Assembly (NCBI GenBank): GCA_020726505.1
Contig: JAHLEZ010000008.1
Coordinates: 2,418,001 to 2,482,000 of the forward strand
From: Leptodontidium sp. MPI-SDFR-AT-0119
Taxonomy: Eukaryota; Ascomycota; Leotiomycetes; Helotiales; Leptodontidiaceae
DNA length: 64,000 nt
Direction: 5' to 3'
The position numbers were made by a program, and so were the translations under genes. Position 1 is the first letter of the stretch; each line of letters begins with the position of its first letter. This document shows positions 44,940 through 57,603 of this stretch, piece by piece. The notes under the pieces are model-generated. The model did no database searches and had not been told where the DNA came from. It saw nothing but the letters and a program-made list of their open reading frames with translations.

Positions 44940-46125
44940 TCAGACTCTGAAGTCGCTGGTAATTCCAAAAGCAGCAGACTTAGACCCAATGCTTGTAGTA
45001 GCTCCACTTAAAGTTTCTAAGAACAACTTATCCTCGTTAAATATAAAACCATGCCATTCTGATCCAAAGCGAGGTCCGCAACGCCTCCAGTAACTAAAAT
45101 CTTCCCTAGGAGCTTTCCCTGTGGGTTCTCTGTGTTGAGAAATTAGCATCGATCAAGCCGGATGGGTTTGGTATAGCAGTGCTAGTAGGGGAGACACAAA
45201 TACTCATCCTGAAGTCGTTACAAACATTGACACCGTCACCACATCCCGCATACACATTTCCCGTCTTGTCAGTCTTGATCCAGTCCGGTATCCCAACAGA
45301 TGGCATTGCGAACGTGCGTCTGGTTGCCAGCAAAGGCCCAGACTCAGACATCACTACTTCGTAGGCGTAAATAGTCTTCGATGCTGTTGGCGCAGTGGAG
45401 TTCTGTGCTGCGTCCGTCGTATAGGCGATCTTGCCGTTGGGAGCAGCAAGTCCATCCGCGACGACGTGGATATCTGTTATACCTGGTACCCAGCGGCAGA
45501 CTTGTGCTGGAATCTGAGGAGAAGATCTAATGTTTTAAAGGAAGCCAAACTGAGGGTCCGTGAACCACAGAGCGCCATCAGAAGTTCTGACTACATCGTT
45601 GGGCGAGTTGAATGGTATGCCCAAATGGTTGTTTATGAGATTTGTCGTGAAGGGAGCGGTTGGGTTAAGTCTGAGAAGCCCACCTGGATTGGCGAGGTCG
45701 CCTTGCTCACAAAAGATCAAGTTTCCGTCAGGCGAGAGCACGCCACCGTTTGAAAGATGTGTCTCTCTTCCGGTAGGAGTGATGGTCTCAGAGGACCAGA
45801 TTTATTGCGAGATTTTAACTTGAATTGAGAAGATGGTAATGTATCAAAATAAAAACAAACAATTTAATGCAGTCCTTAGAGCATATCGAGCAATTCCACT
45901 TGGAACATACTCCTATTCAGAACTTTGGAAGACAAACTGGTCTCAGGTCTCTACTTCAAAGCAAAATTCCCATATCCAAGTAACGTGATGTCGAGTAACT
46001 TACTTGAGTGGCCAAGTTCGAACAAAGCATTGTCTGGATTCCGCGACTTCATCACTGCATTGGTGAAATTGACAAGTGTTAGTGTCTTCGCCCTTCAGGC
46101 CCAACCACATGAGAGAGGTGTCCAT
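44940..46125 (-). pseudogene. SMP-30/gluconolactonase-family lactonase relic
   Basis: The reading direction is minus and the conserved pieces lie in order but in changing frames. They are VNFTNAVMKSRNPDNALFELG near the start (about 46075-46015), GGVLSPDGNLIFCEQGDLANPGG and SPNDVVRTSDGALWFTDPQFGF (45755-45540), VVADGLAAPNGKIAYTTD (45460-45400), and MPSVGIPDWIKTDKTGNVY (45310-45250). Then NPQGKLLGKILVTGGVADLA, and in yet another frame FIFNEDKLFLETLSGATT (about 45040-44985). The propeller segment before blade 2 (usually an AHEAG-like motif) is missing. SPNDVV and DG--WFTDP are metal/substrate-site motifs of the family. At least three frameshifts remain after allowing introns. Confidence 0.75.
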
Positions 46126-46637
46126 GCAGCCCAGGAAGCTGAATGCTACCCTATGATCCGCAATTGAACTATGAGATGGAAGGTCACACAGAACACAAGA
46201 CTTGCGAAAGAACTCTAAGTGAGGCTGAGCTGAGCGTGACTCAGATTTGACTCTTTATATCCAGGCTTTGGAATCTGAATGGAACAGGGAGTAATGAATG
46301 ACTGTCAACTATTCATGATTGACTCTCTGGGTGTTCACTGGGCGGAATTGACTAACAATCATAGGAATTGTAGTGGTGATTATGTCACGATGGCGGGTGC
46401 AGAAAGCCTCACATTGGACGGGAGCACACTGTACCTAAACAAACATACGCTAGTGCACGTGCTTTCTGTCTTTTCGAAAGACCCTAAATATCGCCTCGCT
46501 CTTGCAACCCACAATCCCACGTCACACCCGCACAACACCGCAAAGATCGATCTTGACACTGTGCACTGCAGCGTCAAGTTTCTGTCTACAAGCATCTCTC
46601 GACACATCGAGCGCTCAGTGCGCCATCAACCGCCGAG
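46126..46637. other. Intergenic, lactonase relic to sup45
   Basis: A possible TATAAA on the minus strand near 46255 would have served the broken lactonase. The right part is the sup45 promoter and leader. No gene. Confidence 0.5.
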
Positions 46638-48096
46638 ATGAGTGACGCCCAAGCAAATGAGGCCGAGAAGAACATCGAAATCTGGAAGGTGAAGAAGCTG
46701 ATCAAACGATTGGAAGCTGCCAGAGGAAATGGAACCTCCATGATCTCTCTCATCATCCGTGAGTGTCACAATCTAGTGCCCAAACACGCAAGTTCTGACT
46801 TGAAGAATAGCGCCGAAGGATCAAGTTTCTCGAGCGGCGAAGATGTTGGCAGAAGAATACGTATGCGTTGTCCTCATCTACCTGCAGTGTTGTGCTGATT
46901 CTTGCATAGGGAACTGCGTCAAATATCAAATCGCGTGTCAATCGACAATCTGTCTTGTCTGCTATCACATCCACTCAACAGAGATTGAAGCTGTACAACA
47001 AGGTCCCTCCAAATGGCTTGGTTGTCTACTGTGGTGAAATTCTGACATCCGAGGGTAAGGAGAGGAAGGTCAACATCGATTTCGAACCATTCAAGCCTAT
47101 CAATACCTCCCTATACCTCTGCGACAACAAGTTCCATACCGAGGCTCTTGCTGAACTGTTGGAGTCGGATCAGAAGTTTGGTTTCATCATTATGGATGGT
47201 AACGGAGCTCTCTTTGGAACCCTGAGTGGTAATACCCGCGACGTCGTTCACAAGTTCTCTGTCGATTTGCCAAAGAAACATGGTCGTGGTGGACAATCTG
47301 CCCTTCGTTTTGCCCGTCTCAGAGAAGAGAAGCGTCACAACTATGTGCGCAAGGTTGCTGAATTGGCCGTCCAAAATTTCATCACAGCCGACAAAGTCAA
47401 CGTTGCTGGAATTATCTTGGCTGGTTCAGCAGATTTCAAGAATGATCTGAACCAGTCCGACCTGTTCGACAACAGACTTCAAACCAAGGTTATCAAGGTA
47501 GTGGATGTTTCTTATGGTGGCGAGAACGGTTTCAACCAGGCAATTGAGCTTTCAGCAGAGACTCTCAGCAACGTCAAATTCATCCAGGAGAAGAAGCTCA
47601 TCGGGAAGTACTTTGAAGAGATCAGTCAAGATTCTGGCCGCGTTTGCTATGGTGTTGAGGACACCTTGAAGGCTTTGGAACTTGGTGCTGTGGAAATTCT
47701 CATTGTTTTTGAGAACCTCGAGATCAACAGATGGACCCTCAAGGATGTCAACGGAGCTGTGACCATTCTTCACACAACCAAGCAACAGGAGGCTGCTAAC
47801 CGAGACCAATTCATGGACAAGGAGACTGGACAGGAAATGGAAGTTGTCTCACAAGAATCCTTCCTTGAATGGATTGCTGAGAAGTACAAAGACTTTGGAG
47901 CAACTTTGGAGTTTGTTTCCGACCGTTCCAGTGAGGGCAACCAATTCGTCAAGGGATTTGGTGGAATTGGTGGCCTTCTCCGTTACAAGGTCAACTTTGA
48001 GCAGTTAGCTGAAGTCGATGATGACGATGACTACTACGACGGTAAGTGACATACTTGGGTCCATTTTACATCTAGACTAACTGTTCAATAGATTGA
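46638..48096 (+). CDS. sup45: Eukaryotic peptide chain release factor eRF1
   Basis: eRF1 reads all three stop codons and triggers peptide release with eRF3. Four coding exons: 46638-46758, 46811-46860, 46910-48041 and 48092-48096; 435 aa. Introns are 52, 49 and 50 nt with consensus ends. Stop-decoding motifs are intact: [10 protein letters not shown] (NIKS) and YLCDNKF (YxCxxxF). The catalytic GGQ is in [15 protein letters not shown]. The C-terminus is the acidic eRF3-interaction tail (DDDDDYYDD). The last exon adds only two coding bases plus TGA. If the last intron is retained, the protein ends YYDGK instead of YYDD. Confidence 0.97.
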
Positions 48097-49084
48097 CAAT
48101 CTGATGCCCTCGCATTGGGCGAGGAACCAACTCCAGTTGCCCCGTCAAGTCAGAATCTGTCACCTCGCCCGAGTGCCGTGCAGCAGATCCGACAGCAGCC
48201 GACCCCGGTTGGCTTCCAGAGAAGGACAATCAAGCCCAGCCCTCTCCGGTCCGTCATGACGGTTACTTGAGTTGATCGTACGAATATCAGAGGTATGAAA
48301 TCTCCACCTAAAAGCCTTGTGCTACTTTGTTAATATTTAGCTACAGGATAAGCATATCGTGTTGATGACACTCTGGTATTTGCCGATGGAAAGCGAAGAA
48401 TTGCGCGAGACAGATTGCTTATTACCAGGGGCAATATTTGTATTTTGAGATTTGCCAGGCCGCGTGCGAAGTAGATTCGATCCCTGTTCGATGGGTCGAA
48501 CTCAGCTAGGAGCAATTCAAGACTTATTTGGACCAACATATCACATACACAGCTGTGAGATTTCACCCATCACAGAGTGAACATCATGATTTCGGCAGTA
48601 CTAGTTACTGGCTGGCAAGAATGGCTTCAGAGTGAGTCCGAGGTAGTCTAACGTCCTTCGCCTTCAATAGCATTTGCAGTACACAACTTGAGGCCAATTC
48701 GTTAAGAGAAATCCATCCGTAGGTAGGTTTCGAACATCCAAAGATCTGGACATCTACTTGCTTAAGATACCTTGGTCAACACCAAAAATGGAGGGCGGGG
48801 TTGGAGGGGCAAGGCTAGCCGATACCGTCGGGTGCAGTAGCGCGGGGCGTTAGGTGGGCTTTTATGCCGTCAAATTTATATCGGAGCTGTAATCTTAAGT
48901 ATCAAAATCGATACAGCAACCTCACAATTCCCACCATCAGCCGAGCCGAACTCGAAGGGAGGATGCGGCAACCAGAAGCGTTTCTTTGATGCATAAATTC
49001 ACTTCTTCTTCTTCTTCTTAAAAACGCGACATTCATACCATCCCGACCTTCCTTACCCTTGCCCTTGCTCAACACCCCGCCATC
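48097..49084. other. Intergenic, sup45 to pha2
   Basis: No gene seen. A (CTT)n run of about six units near 49002-49019 lies just upstream of the pha2 start, presumably in its leader. Confidence 0.55.
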
Positions 49085-50196
49085 ATGGCTTCTCAAAGCG
49101 ATCAGCACGATGGTTCTGTCCCTATTGTTTCCTTCCTTGGGCCCGTTTCTTCATACACTCATCAGGTACATACTCTTGCGCATTCTGAACGCCCCCCATG
49201 GTCCATTGGACTGACAGATTACGGCATTGCTCAGGCGGCACTCGGTGCTTTCGAATCAGATCGATACGACTACCAGCCCGCAATCACCATTACAGGTACC
49301 GAGAACATGCTGGGATTGCCTGGGCTATCTAACTGTGGGATCTAGACGTCTTTGATGCTGTCCAGTCTGGTGAGGCGGCGTTGGGCGTTGTCCCATTCGA
49401 GAACTCCACGAACGGCGCCGTTGTATACACCTTTGAGCTTCTTGCAGATCGACATGGCCGCTTCGCAGATATAACGGTCTGCGGCGAAGCCTACCTCGAT
49501 GTCAGTCACTGCCTCCTAGGCAAGAAGTGCGCAACCACTGATTCTCCCGAAATGTCTGGCGCCTGCACTCCTACCATGTCGAGTCCGGTGCCTGTCAAGC
49601 CACGAGTCTCCCCTCTACATAGCATCAAACATGTCAAGCGACTTCTGAGCCATCCCCAAGCCTTCGGGCAATGTGAGACATTCTTAAGTGTCTACCTGAA
49701 GGGCGTCGAGCGGGTTGATGTCAGTTCTACAAGCAGGGCGGCCGAGATGGTGAAGGAGGATACAACGGGGACAAGTGCAGCCATTGCGAGCATCCTAGCC
49801 GCCGAAGTCCACGACATTGATATTCTAGCCAAGGGAATCGAGGACCGGGAGGATAATACGACGAGATTCCTGATAATCAAGAAAGGAGTTGACGAAAAGG
49901 CAGGATCGGCAGACAATACCAAGTCCCTCATCTCCTTCAAGGTCGACCATAGCACGCCAGGTGCTCTAGCGTCGGTGTTGCATTGCTTCCAGATCTATGG
50001 CATCAATCTTACTAGCATCAACAGTAGGCCGACGAAGGTTGTCCCATTTCAATACATTTTCTTCGTGGAGTTTGAGGGTAGCAAGTTGAATGATTCAACT
50101 GGTATGGTGAAGAAGACGCTGGATGCTTTGGAGAACTATGTGCAGAGTTGGAGATGGTTGGGTAGCTGGGATGATAAACTCAAGAAGAGGATATGA
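49085..50196 (+). CDS. pha2: Prephenate dehydratase
   Basis: Converts prephenate to phenylpyruvate in phenylalanine synthesis. Three exons, 49085-49165, 49235-49295 and 49346-50196, give 330 aa. Junctions produce VSSYTHQAALGAFESDRY and ITITDVFDAVQSGEAALGVVPFENSTNGAV, the conserved PDT N-terminal motifs. The catalytic Thr is in EDNTTRFLII (TRF motif). A C-terminal ACT domain follows (TKSLISFKVDHSTPGALASVLHCF, then GINLTSINSRPTK), the Phe-binding feedback site. Length is close to yeast Pha2. An insert rich in Ser/Pro (TDSPEMSGACTPTMSSPVP) separates parts of the catalytic domain. The next gene starts 250 bp downstream on the same strand. Confidence 0.95.
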
Positions 50197-50445
50197 GAAA
50201 GGATATTGTTGGCAGGTCTGATGATATGTCAGGAAGTCAGGAAGGAGAGGAGCAAGGTTCACAGAGTAAAGGAGCTCGAGGCTCCGTTATCGGCGGCTTA
50301 TCGATAAGGTCGAGCTTCACTGTGTACCAAGCCAAGGTACCTTACCCCTGTTGGTTTAGGCAAATCCCATGGCTTTATTGCATGGCGTGAGGATAAAGTA
50401 GCTTCGCCAAAGAGTGTAGCATCAAAATACAACAGCTAAATTGAC

Positions 50446-51734
50446 ATGAAGCCAACCACGTTCTCTACTCTCTGGCGCAACAATGCTTGTGTGTTGCAAC
50501 ATACACGACAACCTCAACGGTCCGTGATCAGATATTTGTCCACGGAAACAGATCCGCCCACCGAACTAGCATGTCTTCAAACAACTCTGTATACAGAGCT
50601 TACATCCCGCCCTTTGAACAAGACGTTCGACAGTATCTCGTCCAGGCCCTGGAATTTGCTTAACAAAACCCTGGCAGATTTCCTACCGCCGTCATGCCAC
50701 GCTCACGAATCCCCTACCTTCCGTCACTTTAGCCCGAATCAAGATGCGATTTCCAATGATTCTGATGCCTCTCTACCTCAGGGCCATCACCTGGTCTATT
50801 TCCCTCCACCGGTCTTGGACAGCGATCTCCTACCTGATGGCACCGACTCTCTACACTCGCCCGGCCCGCCATTTGTCAAGCGCCTCTGGGCAGGGGGGTC
50901 CCTCGTCTTCAACAACAAAATGAAGTACCAGATGAGGCGGGGGTCAAATGCTGTCTGTGGAGAGGACATCGTAGACGTCAGCATCAAGGGCAACGAGGGG
51001 CAAGAGAAAGTGTTCGTGACTGTCCGCAAGCGGATGGCGTCCCTGTCACGCCTATCTATGAGGCAAGGGAGTCCGAGTTCTCGGAAGCTGAAGTCAGATC
51101 TTTTCCTGAACATGGAAAGGCCAGAGCTGGCTAATAGGCACGGACTCGATCACATCGGGCCGTGGGCTATTATCGAGTCGAGGAATCTGGTGTTCCTGAG
51201 GGAGAAATCGAAGGAGGAGGCGAGAGAGGACCTGCTGAAGGTGGCGAGGGTTGTGAAGCGTATGTATTCGAATCCTATTTGGCTGGACTGGAATGTTACT
51301 GATAATACTTTGAAACAGCTGTACATACTCCTAACTTCAGTGTCTCCCTTACGCCTAACGCAAACCTACTCTTCCGCTTCTCGGCTCTCTCATTCAATGC
51401 CCATCGCATACATCTCGATCCCCAATATACACGAGAGGTGGAGGGATATCGGAACCTCCTCGTTCATGGCCCGTTGACTCTGGTACTTATGCTCTCAGTG
51501 CTGAGGTCCCAGATCCCAGAAGGGAAAATGGTAGTGCGCTTTGACTATAGAAATCTGGCGCCGCTGTTTGTGGATGAGGAAATGAGGATCTGTGTTAGGA
51601 GGGATCCGGAGAGGAAGGATAAGTTTGATGTTTGGGTCGAGGGGAAAGAGGGGGGTTATGCAGTCAAGGGGACAGCTGAAATTAAGGACATTATACAATA
51701 TGTCAAGGAACCAAAGGGAGCTAAGGAATCCTGA
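50446..51734 (+). CDS. HTD2/MaoC-like hot-dog acyl-thioester (de)hydratase
   Basis: Two exons, 50446-51259 and 51319-51734 (59-nt intron GTATGT...CAG, junction C/CT giving VVKPVHTPNFSVSL); 409 aa. The N-terminus is basic and Ser-rich (RQPQRSVIRYLSTE), consistent with mitochondrial import. HTD2-type landmarks: LPQGHHLVYFPP, PGPPFVKRLWAGGSLVFN, then in exon 2 LLFRFSALSFNAHRIHLDPQY with the hot-dog catalytic His/Asp region, and VHGPLTLVLML. Relatives act as mitochondrial 3-hydroxyacyl-ACP dehydratase or mesaconyl-C4-CoA hydratase; sequence alone does not decide between them. Without the intron the first exon runs on in a wrong frame to 51477. Confidence 0.86.
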
Positions 51735-53938
51735 ATATGGGCCAAGGAGATTGAGCGGCGCCGTCTTAACAAGCATGGGCTGAGCCCAAAAGAATAACGA
51801 TGATTCTCCAGCAAAGGATCGAGCAGACTGGTAAACCAAGCCATACTCGATGTTCCTCAATCCGCCACCTCGAACGCCGATACAGCCAAACAATCCGCTA
51901 AAATGGAGTGGAACACCAGAAGGCGCCTGATGTTGATACACGGGGGTCTTGAAGCTCACCGCTATGTATATTATGTATAGTATTACACCTAAATGATACC
52001 CTTGGAAAGATATGGTGAGAACGACGTCGCCAGTGTAGCATCAACTTGCTAGCTCTGCAGCAACTGATGACAAGAGATAAAGCAATGTCAGAGAATGGGA
52101 AGATCCGGACTTCCCTGGGTATACGACGAATGTATTTTGACTTGGGAAGACCTCCGGATATGGTTCTGCTGTGTAGCACTGTACAACTCTGCAAACTGCT
52201 TCATGTTTGTCATTACGCCTAGAACTCTGTTTGATGATCGAGTTTGGAGGCTACTTCAAATCTCCCAAGCCCACACTTTCATTACTTCCAAGCTGTTGGG
52301 GGGGGACGGAAAAATCCCAAGTCTCATTTAAGTGTAATTTGAAGGGGGAAAACTACAATCCGACGTTCAGCCTCGTTTGGGCCGAAGAGTGAATTTTAAG
52401 ATCTGCTCATGAACAAACAAGACATTCCACTTTGCAAATCTCGTTTCAGGTATATTTGTGTTTATCAAAACACGGGGGATACGAAGGTCCGTCGCAACGT
52501 GGAGCCGTTGTAACCGTGGAACCTGGTGAACCTTTCTTCAGTTCCATATAACTGTGCAAGGAATGTATCTTTGTTCAAGGCTCAAGAGACTGGTGAAGTG
52601 GTAACTTTCGCGAGAGAAGTGAACACGGCATCTAGAAAAAGTCTAAGATTATGATCCAACAGATCGACCAAGGGAGATCTCAGAAGCAATTAAGACGAAA
52701 CAAGCGAATATGGGAAACGAAGCTTCGACCGCATGCAGCTCCAAGCTCCTAAAGTATCACCAAGGTGAAGTGTGTTACCCGGAACGGAGGCTCGTCTTAC
52801 TTCACATGACCGACCAATACGAGAAGCACCCTAGCTGAGCCATCCCACTTGGGACGTTTCTGAAGCTATCTACGAAAAAGTCTCGTTCGTATTCGAGGAA
52901 AAGGCGGGCTTGTCGGGCTTGTCGGACCTGTCCTCAGCATGGCGCGGTTGAAAAGGCGAGTTTTGTACTTGGAAGTATCAGACCACCACTGAAGACCTCA
53001 CAAGCGTCCGTAGGCAAATTTATGAGGTGAACATTTGCTTGCAGGGATTCCAAGGATAGCAACGACCCCTCACACCAATCATCCGGGATTCCCAGCTTCG
53101 TGCGTCACCCTTCTTGGCAGCACATGCATGCAAGCCCACCTGGGCTGGGTAGAGGTAGCGCCACTTGGGATGGATAGGCCAGCAGAGGAAGAGGATGTGA
53201 TTGATGGATGGGACAGGACGGGCAGCCAGCATACCATAGCATAGGATAGGACAATACCCAGGACCCAGTCAATACGAATGAGCCCAGCCCAGCACCAGCC
53301 CTTTCACGAATATCTTCATCTCTTCATATTCTTCTCCCTGTCAGTCACTTTATAATTCTACAGATTTGCCTCAGCAATCCCCGGATAATCCCCTGCATTA
53401 GTCTTCTCCATCAAACTCACCTCACTTGTCTTGTCTGCCCATGCTTGCTTTCTTGCTTGCTAGACCAAACCCATGCCCTCCAACTAGCTCGGCGATATCA
53501 TCATAACAACTTTAGATCAGCCAATTGTACGCCAGCTGATGTGAACTTTGCTTCCCATCCATTCTGTCCTGTCCTTCCTTTATTCCCTCCAACCAACCCA
53601 TTGACTTTGAGGCTGCCAGTCAGTGAATTACTCCTTCCGGAATCTGTGGCAACGCAACCGAACACGGCCATCCTCGAACCTCGCATCTAGCTACCCTCAA
53701 ACACATCGCACTGCACTGCTCAGCCTTTCACGGCTTCACAGTCTTTGCTTCGAGTACGCCTTCACCTTTCTTAGAGCCATTGCAGTTTGAGATCCTGTCG
53801 CTAACATCTGCAAGAAACTGCTAGAATCCCCCAGCTCCCGCATAACTTCCAACTCAATGTCCTCCCCACGAAATTAAAAGCCTCCGTCACGCAGACCCGA
53901 CTTGCAGGCATACGCCGACCCTGGGCTCGAGGCATGCA
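51735..53938. other. 2.2-kb intergenic region and leader
   Basis: No supported gene. The last ~700 bp is C/T-rich and likely the promoter and 5' UTR of the PH-LRR gene. Confidence 0.5.
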
Positions 53939-53996
53939 ATGGCACCTTCGGCGAAGGAGAATGGAGGAAGCAAAGGGGAGCGGCGGAAGAGCATAA
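53934..53996 (+). promoter_or_regulatory. Overlapping upstream ORF (20 codons) at the PH-LRR start
   Basis: An ATG at 53934 lies 5 nt before the main ATG at 53939, in another frame, and terminates at TAA 53994-53996. It overlaps the start of the main ORF. Both ATGs have G at -3. Scanning ribosomes meeting the first ATG would miss the main start, so it could lower translation. Confidence 0.5.
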
Positions 53997-56900
53997 ACAT
54001 ATTCTCGCGAGGCTCCTTGACCAGTCTCACCCAGATCAACACCGACGTCTCCTCCAGCGATAGTCTCGAAAACGGCGAGAAGGAGAAGAAGGACAAGAAG
54101 AAGCTGGGGAAACGGAACTCGCTGTTTGGTCTGGGCCCAAGTTCTAGCCCCGACCTCTCACAGGATGGATCGATGAGTCCTGTCAAGAGCAGTGACAGAC
54201 TGGATTCCCCCAAACTGCGGCCAAAAACCCTCCAGAAAAATCGACCCTCTTCGATATTCGGCTCCTTGGGCAGAAAATCGCTCACGCATGTGGAGGAGGG
54301 AGAAGGGGAAAGCACACATAATGGTACGCCGGAGTCTCCAGAGCCAGAGGGCATGCATCTGCAGGTTGGACAAACTAGTAGCAGGACGGTGCTTTACCAT
54401 GGGGAGATCCAGACCACTAGCGGCATGTTCAGGAAGAAGAAGGAATATTTGGTCCTCACGGATACACATTTGCTACGATTCAAGAGCCAGGCTCGGGCAT
54501 CAGAAGCTTTCTCTTCTATTCCAATGCCACATGGAAGGAATAATACAACACGCCACCCCTCCACAACCTCGATTGGGTCCCTACAAGAGGTGCAGTCGAA
54601 TAACTCTCACACTTCAGCTGAGCACGAAAACCAGATACCACTTAGGCAAATTGTTACGGTCTACCGGCTTGAAGATGGTCGACCTTTCTTCACAACAGAA
54701 GTTGTGTACTTGGATGAGGACTCGTATGGTGTTGGATCGATTCAACTCATGCTTCATGATCCCAAAGATGCAGATCTCTGGCATTCTTCTATTCGGGGAG
54801 CTGCCCAGAAGGCAAGATTACTCATGACAGAGCCATTCCCCGAGAAGATCATTCGATACCTTGTTGCAGCTGTTGACAGCGTAGAAGACTATGATTCCGA
54901 CCACTTCCAAATATTCCGAGTTGTTCGACGAACAACCACAAAAGCTGGACGCTCGGCGGACGACTTGCAGAAGATGGGTTCTTCGGTCTTCTACTTGGTT
55001 GTTGGCATAAACAAAGTCCACTTGGTACCACTTCCTGATTTCAGTGTACCGTCGGCTCGTATCTCCAACACCAAGATTGGTCGGTCCTCTTGGGGAATTG
55101 TGTCCTTGGTTGATTTGAGAGTTACCTACGACGATGATAGGTTCGAGCTAGCATTTCGACAACCAGTCCGAGCTGCGGAGGTCCTTGAATTAGCAGCTTC
55201 GGCAAGTCCAGACGTTGCTTTTGCGCTCCTCAGAGCTTGGCGATACCTGAAACCACTTTGGGATGACCATAACTTCAACTATTCTGGACCAAGGCGTATA
55301 GTCGATACTTGCGAGACAGGACTGACTGTCGATGAAGACGAACTCGACTGCTTCGATAGAACACTTGCGGCATACTGCCTAGCTTACAACACCAGCCCTG
55401 GAAACGTCCAGTATGCAGTTGATTGGGAAGCAGAGGATGCACCCGAATTCTGGCTCTGGCCGCCAAAATACAGCAAGAAGTACACATTGGCAGAATTGCT
55501 AGCTGTTATGCGGAGTCTACGCTGCAACGAGCAATTTCGATCTATATCCTTCCGAGACATCGACTTACATGCTCTGCACAGTACGGTTGATGGTAATGGC
55601 ATAGAGCATGCAGCGTGCGCGACTCGTGGGGGGATCTCAATTGAGAAGTACTTTGGCCTTAACCCCAAGGACAAGTCACTGCTCTACCAGGAGGTGCAAG
55701 CACTTGCTTTGAAATCAGGCAAGCTCCGCAGAATGGACTTTACCAACTGTCTACCTAGGAGGCGGCCGAGAGACAACTTCGATTTCGATGGTCGTGAGGT
55801 TGACAAAGATCCTGGTTGTGAGATTGTCGCGGCGCTGTTACCTCTCTGCCAGGCCCAACTTACGAACGTCAATTGGATCATACTGAATGGGATAGAACTG
55901 GGAGAAACTGACCTGGACTCTCTGGTTCCTGCTATGCAAAAGTCGCAGGCCAAACTCAGAGCTATTGAATGTTCTCACTGCGGCTTGAATGACAGAGGTA
56001 TCATGCAGCTCATCACTCATCTTGATCGACAAAACGCCACATTGGAGTACATCAACTTTTCTGATAATCCTGGACGAATCAATTTGGAACAATTCCAAGC
56101 TTCCATGAGCCGCTTTACCAAATTGCGGAAGCTTAACTTGTCGAGGACAACCTGGACAACAGGAGATCAGCCACTGGTGCTTCCCGAGATATTGATGACT
56201 TGGAGGCTCCAGGAGCTGGTCTTGGACGGTGTTGCTGTATGTATCATCTTTCCTACCAACGGTTCCGCCCAACTAACTTGGACCAGATCAACATGAAGAC
56301 TCTCGAATCCATATCGACATACTTAGCAAGTCCGATGTCAGACGACCTTTACATTCTCAAGCTAGATCAATGCACCTTGAATGGTGACGATGTTGCTCTC
56401 TTGATGCACTCAATGGTCAGAGTCCCTGGCGAAGTTCGTAGTCTCGAGCTCCATGTGAGCGCCAACCGATTTGAGAAAGGAGTCAATGAAATCGTCAAGG
56501 CTATTCGAGCCAACCATGCGCCGACTCACCTGTTCTTACGTATGATCGAATTTGCAAAGGAAGATCATTTCCGGGAGCTTTTGCAAGCGTTGCGGACCAA
56601 TACAACAATTCGCTGTCTGGATATTTCGAAGGCATCTCTTCCCTACGACGCGGGGGAAGATACTTGCGAGGCAATGAGGCTGGTTTTCGAGGACAACAAG
56701 ACCTTGGAAGATCTGGATATTTCAGGAGAGCAAGCCCACCTGGAAGTCACCCGCTTTGGAATAGGACTTAACAGTGCTTTGCAGGGTCTCAAGAAGAATA
56801 AAACGCTTAAGACCCTACGCATCATGTACCAGAATCTGGGTCTTGAAGGCGCCAATACGCTTTCATCTGTCATCGAAGCGGACACCGGCCTCACTCACAT

Positions 56901-57603
56901 CTATTGCGAACATAACGACATTAACCTTCAAGGATTCACGACTTTGGTTAACGCCCTTGCCAAGAATTACAAGATCGTGTTACTTCCATTCTTGCAGGAT
57001 GACCAAACCACATCTATGAAGAGAATGAATGCCAATATGAGGGAGACGCGCCGTTCTGCAAGTTCCTCTAAGAATGATCATCATTTGAAGACTTCTGTCC
57101 GACGAACGCTTACCACCTTTGGAGTTGGACACTCGAAGCCAGAGAAGCCCGAGTTGACCCCTCAAGATGTAGATGAGGTTGTGAGGCTCTTGAACGAGCG
57201 CTGGCAGCAACAGATGAGTCGACTAGCCCAGTTCCTCGAGCGGAACATGAACATAGCAGCTGGTACTCTCGGCTTTGGTGTCGACGGCGAGAGTATCCTC
57301 AGCGAAGAAACCATGCGCCCCACGACAGCTCTGAGCGATCAAGGTATCCTCGAACAGGTGTTAAGCAACACCACACCCAAGATTGAGCTCAACAATCCAG
57401 TCGAATCTCACTTTCACGGCCAGACCCAGGCTATGAATATCGGCAGCGATGCGGCGTATACGAAGGAGAATGGGAGGATGTCGAGTGTGGCAGAGTCGGA
57501 CGATGAGGAAGAACGACCTGTTACTGCTAAGACTAGGAATGGGAAGGAGAAAGTCTTTGATTTGAGGGAGACTGAGGGCGGGATGTTCACGATGGATTCA
57601 TGA
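53939..57603 (+). CDS. Large PH-domain and leucine-rich-repeat protein
   Basis: 1,204 aa in two exons, 53939-56236 and 56287-57603 (50-nt phase-0 intron GTATGT...CAG, joining LDGVA to INMKTLES). The N-terminus is basic and Ser-rich. A PH-like domain starts near 151 (RTVLYHGEIQTTSGMFRKKKEYLVLTDTHLLRF). A second globular region has SSVFYLVVGINKVHLVPLP. An LRR array follows (about 580-1000), with LRAIECSHCGLNDRGIMQL, LEYINFSDNPGRINLEQF and LYILKLDQCTLNGDDVALLM. A low-complexity tail ends the protein. PH followed by a long LRR resembles CARMIL-type actin regulators; that likeness is an inference. Probably a membrane-proximal scaffold in the cytosol. Confidence 0.9.
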
